A stretch of 64,000 nt of DNA from positions 186,001 through 250,000 of the forward strand of contig NZ_VTZW01000010.1 in assembly GCF_009728995.1 (NCBI RefSeq), read 5' to 3'. Made by a program: the position numbers and the translations under genes. Under the pieces are notes generated by a model. The model made no database searches and was not told the DNA's origin. It was given only the letters and a program-made list of their open reading frames with translations. Numbering within the stretch: position 1 is the stretch's first letter; the number at the start of each line of letters is the position of its first letter. Source of the DNA: Streptomonospora sp. PA3 (GTDB lineage: Bacteria; Actinomycetota; Actinomycetes; Streptosporangiales; Streptosporangiaceae). This document shows positions 18,409 through 26,654 of the stretch, piece after piece.

Positions 18409-19530
18409 GTGGAGATCCTTGCCGTTGCCCTGCTCGCCGGTCTGGTGGCGGGATACCTGGTGCTCGCCGGGTGCGACATCGGGCTGGGCATGCTGATGCC
18501 GTATCTGGCCCGCACGGGCGCCGAGCGGCGGCGGGCCGTGTCGGCCATGGCGCCCTACTTCCTGGGGAGCGAGGTGTGGCTGCTCGGTGCGATCGGCGTG
18601 GCCATGGGACTGTTCCCCGCGCTGAAGACCGCGGTGATCACCGGGTTGTGGCCGGTCTTCGTCGCCCTGCTGGCCGGGTGGCTGTTCCGCGACGCGGGCC
18701 TGTGGCTGCGCGGGCGCATGCGCGGGCGCGCCGGGCGGGCCGTCTGCGACGTGTGGATCGTGGGCGGCAGTTGGGCGCTGGCGCTGAGCTGGGGGCTGGT
18801 CGTCGGAGGGCTGCTCAGCGGCGGTCGGTTGCTGAGCCCGTTCGCGATCGCCTGCGCGCTGGTCGCCGCCGGGATGTTCGCGCTGCGCGGGGCGGCCTTC
18901 GGCGCCGAGCGCCTCGTGCCGGCGGCGGCCCGGCCGGAAGCCGGGCGCAGGCTTGCCCCGGCGGAGCGCACAGGCACCGTCGACGTGCTCGCCGGGGGCG
19001 GTGGCGCACCCACCGGCGGAGATCTGGCCGCCGCGGGCCCGGTCGGCTCCGCGGCCGGTGCCGGCGGCGCGGGGGCACCCGTGGAGGCGGCGGTCCGCGA
19101 CCGCGCCGCACCGGCCGAGGCGGACTCGGCCGTGGCCGCCGACGCGGCCGCCCGCGCGACGCGCCCCCTCGCGCGTGCGGCTCTGGGCGCGGGCGTGTTG
19201 GCGGCCGGGGCGTCGCTGCTGCCGGGCGGCGCGGTCGCGGACCGCCCGCTGGCCGCGGCGGCCGCCGCCCTGGTCGTGCTGGGGGTGCTGGCCGCGACGT
19301 CGGGGCTGTCGGGACCGCGGCTGTCGCGGCACACGTCGGCGGCGGCGATGGCGGCGGTTCCGCTGCTGATCGCCGCGTCGGTGGACCTGCCCGTCGCCCC
19401 GGTTCCGGACGGCATCGCGGTGCTGTTCTGGGCGGCCATGGCACCGGTCGTGCCGTTCATGGTCCTGGGCCAGGTCTGGCTGTACCGGATGCTGCGCCGA
19501 CCCGCGGTGGAGTCGGGGTTCTTCGCCTGA
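18409..19530 (+). CDS. cydB: Cytochrome bd oxidase subunit II with Ala/Gly-rich insertion
   Basis: 373 aa. It starts with the family hallmark GLVAGYLVLAGCDIGLGML at about 11-29 and continues with membrane helices. The GTG start at 18409 has AAGGAG 7 nt upstream. Odd feature: residues about 168-252 form a low-complexity Ala/Gly/Pro segment that splits the helices into two sets, where ordinary CydB has a short loop. The helices resume at about 253, so this is not a frameshift. It forms an operon with cydA. Confidence 0.93.
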   Translation: MEILAVALLAGLVAGYLVLAGCDIGLGMLMPYLARTGAERRRAVSAMAPYFLGSEVWLLGAIGVAMGLFPALKTAVITGLWPVFVALLAGWLFRDAGLWLRGRMRGRAGRAVCDVWIVGGSWALALSWGLVVGGLLSGGRLLSPFAIACALVAAGMFALRGAAFGAERLVPAAARPEAGRRLAPAERTGTVDVLAGGGGAPTGGDLAAAGPVGSAAGAGGAGAPVEAAVRDRAAPAEADSAVAADAAARATRPLARAALGAGVLAAGASLLPGGAVADRPLAAAAAALVVLGVLAATSGLSGPRLSRHTSAAAMAAVPLLIAASVDLPVAPVPDGIAVLFWAAMAPVVPFMVLGQVWLYRMLRRPAVESGFFA

Positions 19531-19693
19531 CCCCGCGCGTCGGCCTGTCCCCCGGGAGCGCGGTGGGAGGCGGGCGGGCAACCCTTATCGAACCTCGCGG
19601 CCGGGTTGGCGGTCCTGTGCAGCGGGCACCTGTCCGGATGCAGTGGGATGCCGTCCCCCGAGGGCATCCGCCGACCCGCTCCGAGGAGGCACC

Positions 19694-19807
19694 ATGCCCG
19701 ATTCCGCCCCCAAGCCGCCCGCGCCCGGCGGGTGCAACTGCGGTTCCAGCTGCGGCTGCGGCTGCCAGAGCGGCGGTCCGTGCAACTGCGGCGGAAGCTG
19801 CGGCTGA
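19694..19807 (+). CDS. Metallothionein-like Cys-rich peptide
   Basis: A 37-residue reading frame with 8 cysteines, all after residue 13: CNC at 14-16, CGCGC at 20-24, CNC at 30-32 and C36, separated by Gly, Ser and Asn only. The pattern repeats (GGCNCGSSCG, then GPCNCGGSCG). A GAGGAGG Shine-Dalgarno sequence lies 4 nt upstream of the ATG. A 7-bp hairpin (19646-19652 with 19663-19669) lies in the leader. This composition is what metal-thiolate cluster proteins have; it does not resemble the mycobacterial MymT sequence as I remember it. Zn or Cu binding is inferred, not shown. Confidence 0.75.
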   Translation: MPDSAPKPPAPGGCNCGSSCGCGCQSGGPCNCGGSCG

Positions 19808-20010
19808 CCGCTCAGCGCCGCCGGTCGCCGGCCCGCGGGGCCGGCGGCCGCCGTGGACGTAGCGCGCTCGCCGGTGTCTCCGGACGCCGAATCCGGCAGA
19901 CACGGCGCGTCCGCGCCCCGACACGCCCGGTGCCTTGGGACAATCCCGGTCTGGGGAACACCGCCGGCGACCGCGCGCCGTGCGCGGTCGGCGCCGCACG
20001 GGGAGGCCGC

Positions 20011-20379
20011 ATGTCGATCTCGGACATCTTCACGTCCGCCGCCGGGCAACTGGACGACCGCGAGCGGTTGCGCATCTACATCGAAGGCATCCGCGAACGC
20101 GCGGCCAAGGCGGTGCCGTGGGGGCCCGACACCGTCGGGCTGCCCCCGCAGGCCGCCGAGAACGCGCTCCTGCGGATCAACGACATCGCCTTCTACGCCA
20201 ACGCCCGCCAGGAGATCATGGCCTTCGCCGACTTCTGCCTGGCGCTGCTGGAGACCCACGGCCCGCGCGATGCCGGCGCCCTGAGCAGCGGGGGCGCGCC
20301 GCCGGCGCAGCGGTGCCGGTGCTGCATGCTGCGGTGGCCCTGCCCCACTCTCCGCGAGATGGCGCGGCTGCTGGACTGA
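20011..20379 (+). CDS. Small conserved hypothetical protein with Cys-rich C-terminus
   Basis: 122 aa, helical, beginning MSISDIFTSAAGQLDDRERL. The start at 20011 is supported by GGGAGG 4 nt upstream. The last quarter holds CRCC and a further Cys (RWPC), a possible metal-binding cluster. I do not recognise a named family. It follows the metallothionein-like gene on the same strand after 203 bp, but no common promoter can be shown. Confidence 0.65.
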   Translation: MSISDIFTSAAGQLDDRERLRIYIEGIRERAAKAVPWGPDTVGLPPQAAENALLRINDIAFYANARQEIMAFADFCLALLETHGPRDAGALSSGGAPPAQRCRCCMLRWPCPTLREMARLLD

Positions 20380-20689
20380 CGGCCGGCGAACCGGCGCGCA
20401 GTTCACGCGGTGCTCGCGGCGCCACCCGCCGGCGGCGGGGCGCGATCCACCGCCGGCAGGTGACGCGCAGGCGCCCGGTGTCCGGGGCCGCGCGGCGGAG
20501 GTCCGCCGCGGGCTCTCACCATGCCGGGCCTCGGCGCCGAGGATATTTCTAGAACAGGTTTCACCGCAATACCGGGCGACTCTCCGGGAACGCACGAGGC
20601 CGGTCCGCCGCGGGCGCCGCGACCGAGCGAGAACGCGATCTACCCGGGCGGTCGGCGGCGCCCCGTCGGCCTGCGGAGCGGTGGAGCGT
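20380..20689. other. Convergent intergenic gap with a KstR-like box
   Basis: 310 bp between two genes that end towards each other. The only notable sequence is TAGAACAGGTTTCA at 20550-20563, which fits the TetR-family KstR consensus TNNAACNNGTTNNA. No gene start is nearby, so it may be a relic or chance. No other structure seen. Confidence 0.4.
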
Positions 20690-20998
20690 TCAGGTCGCCG
20701 CGCGGTCGGTGCGGAACTGCGCCGCCGCACGCTCGGCGATCAGCGGCCGGATGACGTCCAGGGCGGCCTGGTGCTCGGGGTGGTCGCGGTAGGCCGCGTA
20801 GGCGTCCTCGTCCGCGACGTCGGCGACGACCGCGAAGTCGAAGGTGTCGGGGCCGATTCCGAGGTCGGGACCGAAGGAGTAGCCGTCGAGCTGCGGGATC
20901 GCGGCGGGCAGCCGCGACAGCGTCCGCTCGACCTCGGCGACCTGCTCGGGCGTGACGCCCTCGGACCAGCGGAACAGTGCGATATGCCGGAGTGCCAT
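20690..20998 (-). CDS. Dabb (stress-responsive A/B barrel) domain protein
   Basis: 102 aa, the length of a single Dabb domain. It has the typical opening MALRHIALFRW, the central strand FDFAVVADVADEDAYAAYRD, and the ending HPEHQAALDVIRPLI, which match the dimeric ferredoxin-like barrel fold. Members include plant stress proteins and some polyketide cyclases; the bacterial role is mostly unknown. It is monocistronic. The upstream gap contains repeat copy B. Confidence 0.88.
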   Translation of the reverse strand: MALRHIALFRWSEGVTPEQVAEVERTLSRLPAAIPQLDGYSFGPDLGIGPDTFDFAVVADVADEDAYAAYRDHPEHQAALDVIRPLIAERAAAQFRTDRAAT

Positions 20999-21039
20999 GG
21001 CATGAAGCTACTACGTCGTGCTTAAAAGCGGCGGGGACC

Positions 21040-21235
21040 CGCTGTCGAGGAACCCACCGGGTACCACCTGGAGGCGGCCGCCGTCGGGGTTGCGGCAATG
21101 GGCGCGCCTCGCGCAGCGCAGTCGCAGCTTGCCGCCGAGCAGCACGCGGTACCTGCCAGATGGGGCCGCACCACCGGTGGCCGGGTTCCAGCACAAAGAA
21201 TGCACCGTGCGCTCGGCGGCAAGCCGCCGCGCCGG
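21040..21235. repeat. Dispersed palindromic repeat, copy B
   Basis: Carries the block TTGCGGCAATGGGCGCGCCT near 21090 and GCTTGCCGCCGAGC (21127-21140), which pairs perfectly with GCTCGGCGGCAAGC (21211-21224) across a centre containing CCGCACCACCGGTGG. The left half aligns with the reverse complement of copy C; the right half is diverged. Confidence 0.8.
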
Positions 21236-21927
21236 GCACGATTCCGGCCCCAGGGGCGGGGGACAGCTCCTGGGGCCGGCCAAAGGGGGATGAACCGCGG
21301 TCGCACGGCCTTGTGACTGTGCGGGTCGGGGACAAGGCCGGGCGGTGGGGCACCGCGTCGGTGACGACCGTAACCGCCGTTCGGTCACGCCGACGGTCTA
21401 ATCAGGTAACCGGAATGTCTCGATTGCCCATTGAGGGCTGCCGACCTGGGCGGATTGACCTGGACGAATAAACCGGACATAAGCAGCAGAGGGCGGCAGC
21501 CGCACCACGCGTCCCACCGGCCCCGGCCCCGACTCAGGCGGCCCATCGCCCCGGGCAAGACGGGACCACCGGCCTCGGCCGGGACCGGCGAGACGGTTCG
21601 CCACCGCCGTGTCCCGGGGGCGCGGTCGCCTACGGGGACGTGCGGCCCTGCACCGCCGTCGGTACGGCGCCGCGGACGCGTTTCTCCCGGCCGACACACA
21701 ACGTATTTACACGGTTACTCCAACCGTGCGGTATGGAAACTCTCATCGGGGCGAATATGCGGGGGGATTCTCCCCTTGGCGCCTGAATTGCACTCCGGGA
21801 CGAAGGACCTGCTCCGCCTTCAGCGCCCAGAAGCGGCGAAAGCGCCCTTTCTCGGCTTCCCGCCGGCTCCGACTCCGGCGGCCTGCGTCGCAAGCGGATA
21901 CGGAACACGACCGACCGCCCGCACACA

Positions 21928-21974
21928 CACCGCTCTCCCGCCGCCTCGACGGAACAGGCGGCGGGAGAGCGGTG
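21928..21974 (-). terminator. Strong terminator of the small gene at 21996-22265
   Basis: A perfect 19-bp stem (21928-21946 with 21956-21974) with a 9-nt loop, 22 nt past the stop codon on the minus strand; the downstream side is TGTGTGTG-rich. Confidence 0.8.
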
Positions 21975-21995
21975 AAAGGGTGAGGACGTGGCGCG

Positions 21996-22265
21996 TCAGC
22001 TCACTCGGACCGCCGTGAGGTAGGCGTCGTCGGAGTCGGCGTTGACGATGTCGGTTATGCGCCACGTCTGTCCGCCGACGGTGAACGTGTCGCCCGTGCG
22101 GACGTCGATCATGCCCTGGTCGCTCCATTCCGCCGGGCCACCGAGCTTTGCCGCGGGCGAGCCGTCCTCCTCGAGCCAGAACCGCCCGCCGCCCACGGGA
22201 CCGCCGACGAAGCGGTCGTTGCGGCCATAGGTGATCTTCTCTTCCGCGCCGATCTCGTGTTCCAC
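21996..22265 (-). CDS. Small hypothetical protein with upstream iron-box-like site
   Basis: 89 aa, soluble, beta-rich. It has GGGRFWLEEDG in the middle and a C-terminal VGGQTWRITDIVNADSDDAYLTAV. No family recognised. It has its own strong terminator, and a palindrome TAAGGT-N7-ACCTTA lies 84-102 nt upstream, so it looks like a regulated single-gene unit rather than a spurious reading. The start ATG at 22265 is the only candidate. Confidence 0.65.
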   Translation of the reverse strand: MEHEIGAEEKITYGRNDRFVGGPVGGGRFWLEEDGSPAAKLGGPAEWSDQGMIDVRTGDTFTVGGQTWRITDIVNADSDDAYLTAVRVS

Positions 22266-22348
22266 GTCCGACCGTCTCCCGTCGTTGCGAGAAGTTCCGG
22301 GTCGCGCCCATGCCGCGGTGGGGCGCGCCCCGATAGGGTGTCGCGCCC

Positions 22349-22367
22349 TAAGGTGTACCGAACCTTA
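22349..22367 (-). promoter_or_regulatory. DtxR/IdeR (iron box)-like palindrome
   Basis: TAAGGT and ACCTTA separated by 7 bp. The architecture is that of the actinobacterial iron box (TTAGGT-N7-ACCTAA), with 12 of 19 positions agreeing with the consensus as I remember it. It would act on the gene ending at 21996. Confidence 0.4.
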
Positions 22368-22556
22368 CCCTGCCCGCCGTGCAATTGCATGCAGGCTGGA
22401 ATACTCCGCGGATCATTCCGGGAGGACACGGACGCACAGCGAACCGGAACCGGTCGGGGTGCGTGGAACATCACTCGCGGAGAAATTCGACTCGTCGGGA
22501 TCTGGATTCGTCACCAACCGAACCTGGAATCGCCCCTATCCGAAACAGACAAACTC

Positions 22557-22655
22557 GCGACGCGCAGCGTCCCCGTCGGGGTGGTGGTGGGCCCGCGGGC
22601 GGAAAGCACGCGACGCGCAGCGTCCCCGTCGGGGTGGTGGTGGGCCGGCGGGCGG
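22557..22655. repeat. Two tandem 46-bp direct repeats, 53-bp period
   Basis: Units 22557-22602 and 22610-22655 differ by a single base (C/G). Each contains the near-palindrome CCCCGTCGGGG followed by GTGGTGGTGGG. They lie directly behind the barbiturase stop, so they could be a duplicated 3'-end or termination element of that operon. Confidence 0.7.
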
Positions 22656-22658
22656 GAG

Positions 22659-23768
22659 TCATTCACCCAGATCGGCGATGGCCGCGACGGTTCCTCCTCC
22701 CGAGGGCCCCTGGTGGACCGCCGCCACCGAAACGAAGACCGCCGGGTCGCCGGTCACCGATGCCGCGACCCCGCCGACCGTCGCCTTGATCTGGCGGTGC
22801 CAGTGCACGTCGGAGTCGTCGAGCATGATGTTGCGCCGCCCGCGGACCCGTCCGGAGGGGTCGGCCTCGCACTTGATGAACACGTTGACCAGCTTGTCGC
22901 CGAGGTCCTCGGGGTGGGGCCTCTCCGGCAGCTTGATCCCGGCCGAGCGGATGGCCGACCAGATCCCGTCGGAGTCCAGCGCGTCGGTCATGACCCCGTG
23001 GCCGGCGCGGAACCTGCCGCCCACGCCGCGCGCGTTGCCCACCACCACGATCTGGGCCCTGTCCAGCTCCACGCCCGAAGAGCAGGAGGCCACCGACGAG
23101 TACAGCCCGAGGTCGGCGTGGATCTGCTCGGCGGCGGGCTCGGCGATCTCGCCCAGCGCCGTGGCGATGCCCAGGGCGGTGGTGGAGTTGGAGATGTCCA
23201 TGGACTTCAGGGTGTCCTCGGTGACGACGTCGTGGCCGCGTGCCTTGGCGTCGTTGATGGTCTCCAGCACCAGCAGCGGGGTCTTGGTCTGCACGTAGTG
23301 CACGTCGGAGGGGTCGGTGACGCCCGCCTCGGCCATCGCCGCGCGCACCCCCGCCGCGACCTTGCGCACCATCGCCGGGCGGCCGATGTCCTCGGGCAGG
23401 ATCTCCTCGCTCATGGCGATGCCCACCACCAGCCGCGGCTCGTCGGTGGGCGCGTAGCGCCCCTCGGGCGCGCGGGCGAAGACGGTGGCGTGCGGGGAGA
23501 GCACGCCGTCGGTTCCGCCCGACCACACCAGCGGGATCTGCTTGACGGCGTCCTCGCCGCGGGTGCCCTTGTCCAGCAGCACCTCGCGAAACGCCCGGTC
23601 CGCCAGGATCCGGGTGTAGTCGTTGACGCCTCCGTTGCCCTCGGTCTTGCCGATCACGGCCAGCACGTCGTCGGCGCTCACGGCGCCGTCGTCGATCAGC
23701 CGCGCCAGCCCGGACGCGTCCGTGACGCTTTCGATCGCCACCTTGTGCACCTCGATGGGCGTGGGCAT
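22659..23768 (-). CDS. Ring-opening amidohydrolase, barbiturase/cyanurate hydrolase family
   Basis: Hydrolyses the amide bond of a cyclic ureide: barbiturate to ureidomalonate, or cyanurate to carboxybiuret and biuret. 369 aa, the family length. The family consists of three structural repeats, each giving a Lys and a Ser to the active site. Here K41 (GKTEGNGG) with S83 (WSGGTDG), K162 (QTKTP) with S231 (SCSSGVE), and K299 (FIKCEAD) with S356 (GPSGGG) fit all three. The segment [15 protein letters not shown] (193-207) is, as far as I recall, closer to barbiturases than to cyanurate hydrolases. It is the last gene of hyuA-hyuB-arcC, 37 bp after arcC. Confidence 0.9.
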   Translation of the reverse strand: MPTPIEVHKVAIESVTDASGLARLIDDGAVSADDVLAVIGKTEGNGGVNDYTRILADRAFREVLLDKGTRGEDAVKQIPLVWSGGTDGVLSPHATVFARAPEGRYAPTDEPRLVVGIAMSEEILPEDIGRPAMVRKVAAGVRAAMAEAGVTDPSDVHYVQTKTPLLVLETINDAKARGHDVVTEDTLKSMDISNSTTALGIATALGEIAEPAAEQIHADLGLYSSVASCSSGVELDRAQIVVVGNARGVGGRFRAGHGVMTDALDSDGIWSAIRSAGIKLPERPHPEDLGDKLVNVFIKCEADPSGRVRGRRNIMLDDSDVHWHRQIKATVGGVAASVTGDPAVFVSVAAVHQGPSGGGTVAAIADLGE

Positions 23769-23805
23769 CTGGGTCCACCTCTCGTTGCGGTTTCTCGGCT
23801 GCTGC

Positions 23806-24759
23806 TCAGGGCCGCGGATCCGGTTCGACGACCGTACCCGCGCGCCCGGCCAGACCGGCGGCGACACCGTCGAGTCCGGTGATGACGGCCCGCCGCCCGC
23901 CCGCTTCCACGAACCGCACGGCCGCCTCCACCTTCGGGCCCATGCTGCCTTCGGCGAAGTGCCCGCCGGTGAGGTGGGCGCGCAGCTCGCCGGCCGTGGT
24001 CCGCCCGATGGGGCGCGCGGCGGCGGTGCCGTAGTCCAGCACGGCGCAGGGCACGTCGGTGGCGATGACCAGTGCTTCGGCCCCGAGCGCGCAGGCCAGG
24101 AGCGCGGCCGTGCGGTCCTTGTCGAGCACCGCCTGCACGCCGTGCAGGGTGCCGGAGCCGTCGCGCGCGACCGGCACTCCCCCGCCGCCCGCGGCCACCG
24201 GCACCACGCCGGCCGCCAGCAGCGCCCGAACGGCGGGCGCGTCCAGGATCTCGCGCGGCTGAGGCGAGGGCACCACCCGCCGCCATCCGCGCTCGCCGAA
24301 GTCGGCCCAGTCCTGGCCGAGTGCGGCGAAGCGCTCGGCCTCCCGCCGCGGCAGATAGCGGCCCACCGGTTTGGCGGGCCGGTCGAAGGCGGGGTCCGCG
24401 GCGTCGACGAGCGTGCGGGTGACCACGGCGCTGACGGGGCGGGGCCGGCCGCGGCGGGCCAGTGCCGACTCCAGGGCGTCGGCGATGGTGAACCCGATGG
24501 TGGCCTGGGTCTGGGCGCCGCACCAGTCCAGCGTCACCGGCGGCACCACGTCGGCGGCGAGCTCGTTTTTGACGAGCAGGTTGCCGACCTGGGGGCCGTT
24601 GCCGTGGGTGATCACGACCTCCGTGCCGCCGGCGATCAGGTCGGCGACGTGTTCCATGGCCGCTGTCAGGGCGCTGCGCTGGTCGTCGGGGCGGGCGCTG
24701 CCGTCGGGGGCGGTCATGGCGTTGCCGCCCAGCGCGATCACCGCGCGGGAGGGGATCAT
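23806..24759 (-). CDS. arcC: Carbamate kinase
   Basis: Transfers phosphate from carbamoyl phosphate to ADP, giving ATP, CO2 and ammonia. 317 aa. Family motifs are all present: VIALGGNAM (8-16), [12 protein letters not shown] (about 50-61), [12 protein letters not shown] (about 193), [11 protein letters not shown] (about 214) and [14 protein letters not shown] near 275. Its ATG overlaps the hyuB stop by 4 bp (ATGA). No arginine deiminase genes are present; the neighbours are ring-opening enzymes, which argues for a catabolic, ATP-forming role fed by the carbamoyltransferase genes at 41980-45903. Confidence 0.93.
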   Translation of the reverse strand: MIPSRAVIALGGNAMTAPDGSARPDDQRSALTAAMEHVADLIAGGTEVVITHGNGPQVGNLLVKNELAADVVPPVTLDWCGAQTQATIGFTIADALESALARRGRPRPVSAVVTRTLVDAADPAFDRPAKPVGRYLPRREAERFAALGQDWADFGERGWRRVVPSPQPREILDAPAVRALLAAGVVPVAAGGGGVPVARDGSGTLHGVQAVLDKDRTAALLACALGAEALVIATDVPCAVLDYGTAAARPIGRTTAGELRAHLTGGHFAEGSMGPKVEAAVRFVEAGGRRAVITGLDGVAAGLAGRAGTVVEPDPRP

Positions 24760-26654
24760 CGGCGATCGACCTCCGGGAACGCCTCTCCGCCGGCCAGGAC
24801 GGCGTATCCCGGGCCGCGGTCGAAGAAGGGCGCGTCGCCGGGCCGGGCGCGGCTCAGCTCGGCGCGCAGCCGCTCGACCTCGGCCGGGTCGGCCGCCGGA
24901 TCGTCGGCGGGGCCCTCGACCGGCACGCCGTAGTCGTCGCGAGCGGCACGCCGGGAGACCTTGCCGCAGCGCACGTCGGCCAGCACCGCCGCGACCTCCC
25001 GCTCCAGCGGGTCGCCCCAGCCCCCGCCGCCGGTGGTGCGGATGCGGATGACCTCGCCGGCGCGCACCGGTTCGGCCTCCACCAGCCCGCCCGGCTCCCG
25101 CTCGGCGGGCCCGCCGGGGTCGATGGTCACCTGGAAGGGCGCTCCCGCGCGGCCGCCCTTGACTCCCCAGCAGGAGAGGATCGAGCGGTCGGCGACGGAC
25201 ATGAACGACGCGTCGCGCAGCATCCGGATGTGCTTCTCGTAGCCCAGCCCGCCGCGGAACCTGCCGGCTCCGCCGGAGTCGGTGGCCAGCCCGAGCCGCT
25301 CCACGATGAAGGGGAACCGCGACTCGGTGAACTCGGTGGGCAGGTTGCGCGAGTCGGGGACCACGTGGATGGTGTCCTCGCCGTCGGCGTAGTGCCGCCC
25401 GCCTGAGCCGCCCCCCAGGACTTCGCGCATCAGGTAGGGCTCGCCGTCGAGGCCGGTGCCGAATACCCCGGTGTAGCGGATCGTCTCCTGGTCGGCGGGC
25501 ATGTACCCGTCCACCGCCTTGGCGAGCGCGCCCGCGAGCACGCCCAGCAGGCGCAGGATGACGAAGGTGCGCGCGTTGGTGGGCGCCGGGAAGACGGGGG
25601 TCAGCAGTGTGCCCTTCTCGGGGAAGCGCATCTCGATGAGCGGCACCACACCCTCGTTGACGTCGAGCTCGGCCATCCGTTCCGGGCTGTCGGCGAGATT
25701 GCGCAGGATGGGGGCCAGCCACTTCTTCAGGAAGTTGCCGTCGGCGTAGTCGCCGCAGTGGTTGATGGGCCCCTTGGCCTGCGGCGATGTGCCGGAGAAG
25801 TCGATGATCAGCCGGTCGGGCTCCTTGGTCAGGGTGATGCGCTGGCGGTGCAGCCGCGGTTCGTCCACGCCGTCGTGCTCGGCGTAGTCCTCCCAGACGT
25901 AGGTGCCGTCGGGGATCTTGGCGAGGATCTCCCGCCGGTAGGTCTCGGTGGTGGCCTCCAGCACGGCGTCGAAGCACCGCTCGACGGCGGCGCGGCCGTA
26001 GCGGGAGAACAGGTCGGCGAGCCGGCGCGCCCCCATCAGGCAGGCCGAGCACTCGGCGTCCAGGTCGGCGGCCAGCGAGTCGGGCATGCGGGAGTTGCGC
26101 ACCATGATGCGCAGGGCCGCGCGGTTGGGCACGCCCTGGTCCCACAACTTGATGGGCGGCACCATCAGGCCTTCCTCGAACACCGAGGTGGCCTTGGGCG
26201 GCATCGAGCCGGGGCATGCGCCGCCGATGTCGTCGTGGTGGCCGAACGCCTGCACGAACGCGACCACCTGCGGCCCGTCGCCGCCGTCGTGGAAGACCGG
26301 GACGGTGACGCACAGGTCGGGCAGGTGGCCGATGCCGCCTTCGGACTCGTAGACGTCGTTGTGGAAGAACACGTCGCCGGGGCGCATGGTCTCCAGCGGG
26401 AAGTCCCGCGCCACCGGATGCACGAGCGCGGAGTAGGAGCGGCCGGTGAGTTTGCGCAACCGCCGGTCGTGGATGCCGACGCGGAAGTCGTGGGCGTCGC
26501 GGATCATGGGCGAGCGGGAGGTGCGCGCGATGGCGGTCTCCACTTCCTTCTCCACCGAGGCGAGGGTGCCCTCGACGATCTCGACCAGCACCGGGTCCGC
26601 CGGCGGCCGCTCGGCGCCGGCGTCTGCTGCGTGAAGCGCGTCCGGGGTGTTCAA
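24756..26654 (-). CDS. Hydantoinase B/oxoprolinase family protein (HyuB)
   Basis: 632 aa. Subunit B of ATP-dependent cyclic amidases (N-methylhydantoinase, 5-oxoprolinase, acetophenone carboxylase). Typical segments are FFHNDVYESEGGIGHLPD (about 94-111), INHCGDYADGNFLKKW and the C-terminal RIRTTGGGGWGDP. The start is an unusual TTG at 26654 that overlaps the hyuA TGA (TTGA) and has GGAGG 7 nt upstream. This is supported by the absence of any other start near the domain beginning. Works as a complex with HyuA. Confidence 0.9.
   Translation of the reverse strand: MNTPDALHAADAGAERPPADPVLVEIVEGTLASVEKEVETAIARTSRSPMIRDAHDFRVGIHDRRLRKLTGRSYSALVHPVARDFPLETMRPGDVFFHNDVYESEGGIGHLPDLCVTVPVFHDGGDGPQVVAFVQAFGHHDDIGGACPGSMPPKATSVFEEGLMVPPIKLWDQGVPNRAALRIMVRNSRMPDSLAADLDAECSACLMGARRLADLFSRYGRAAVERCFDAVLEATTETYRREILAKIPDGTYVWEDYAEHDGVDEPRLHRQRITLTKEPDRLIIDFSGTSPQAKGPINHCGDYADGNFLKKWLAPILRNLADSPERMAELDVNEGVVPLIEMRFPEKGTLLTPVFPAPTNARTFVILRLLGVLAGALAKAVDGYMPADQETIRYTGVFGTGLDGEPYLMREVLGGGSGGRHYADGEDTIHVVPDSRNLPTEFTESRFPFIVERLGLATDSGGAGRFRGGLGYEKHIRMLRDASFMSVADRSILSCWGVKGGRAGAPFQVTIDPGGPAEREPGGLVEAEPVRAGEVIRIRTTGGGGWGDPLEREVAAVLADVRCGKVSRRAARDDYGVPVEGPADDPAADPAEVERLRAELSRARPGDAPFFDRGPGYAVLAGGEAFPEVDRR

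Larger units (their letters stand above)
21000..21995. other. 1-kb non-coding gap
   Basis: Contains repeat copy B (about 21040-21235), an 11-bp hairpin (21244-21254 with 21269-21279), an inverted repeat CACGGTT-N5-AACCGTG (21710-21728) and a strong terminator (21928-21974). The segment 21400-21480 and the area around 21700 are AT-richer than the rest and may hold promoters. I see no convincing gene. Confidence 0.6.
22266..22658. other. Intergenic gap with iron-box-like site and tandem repeat
   Basis: 393 bp between the barbiturase stop and the small gene. It holds the TAAGGT-N7-ACCTTA palindrome (22349-22367) and two near-identical 46-bp units (22557-22602 and 22610-22655). No gene seen. Confidence 0.6.

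Noticed and set aside
21011-21388. Small readings within the 1-kb gap, and similar ones at 1973-2434 and 28848-29292
   Set aside because: They translate the dispersed repeat; the similar peptide sequences come from DNA repeat copies, not from a protein family.
23806-24759. Arginine deiminase pathway from carbamate kinase
   Set aside because: No arcA or ornithine carbamoyltransferase is present; the neighbours are ring-opening amidases.
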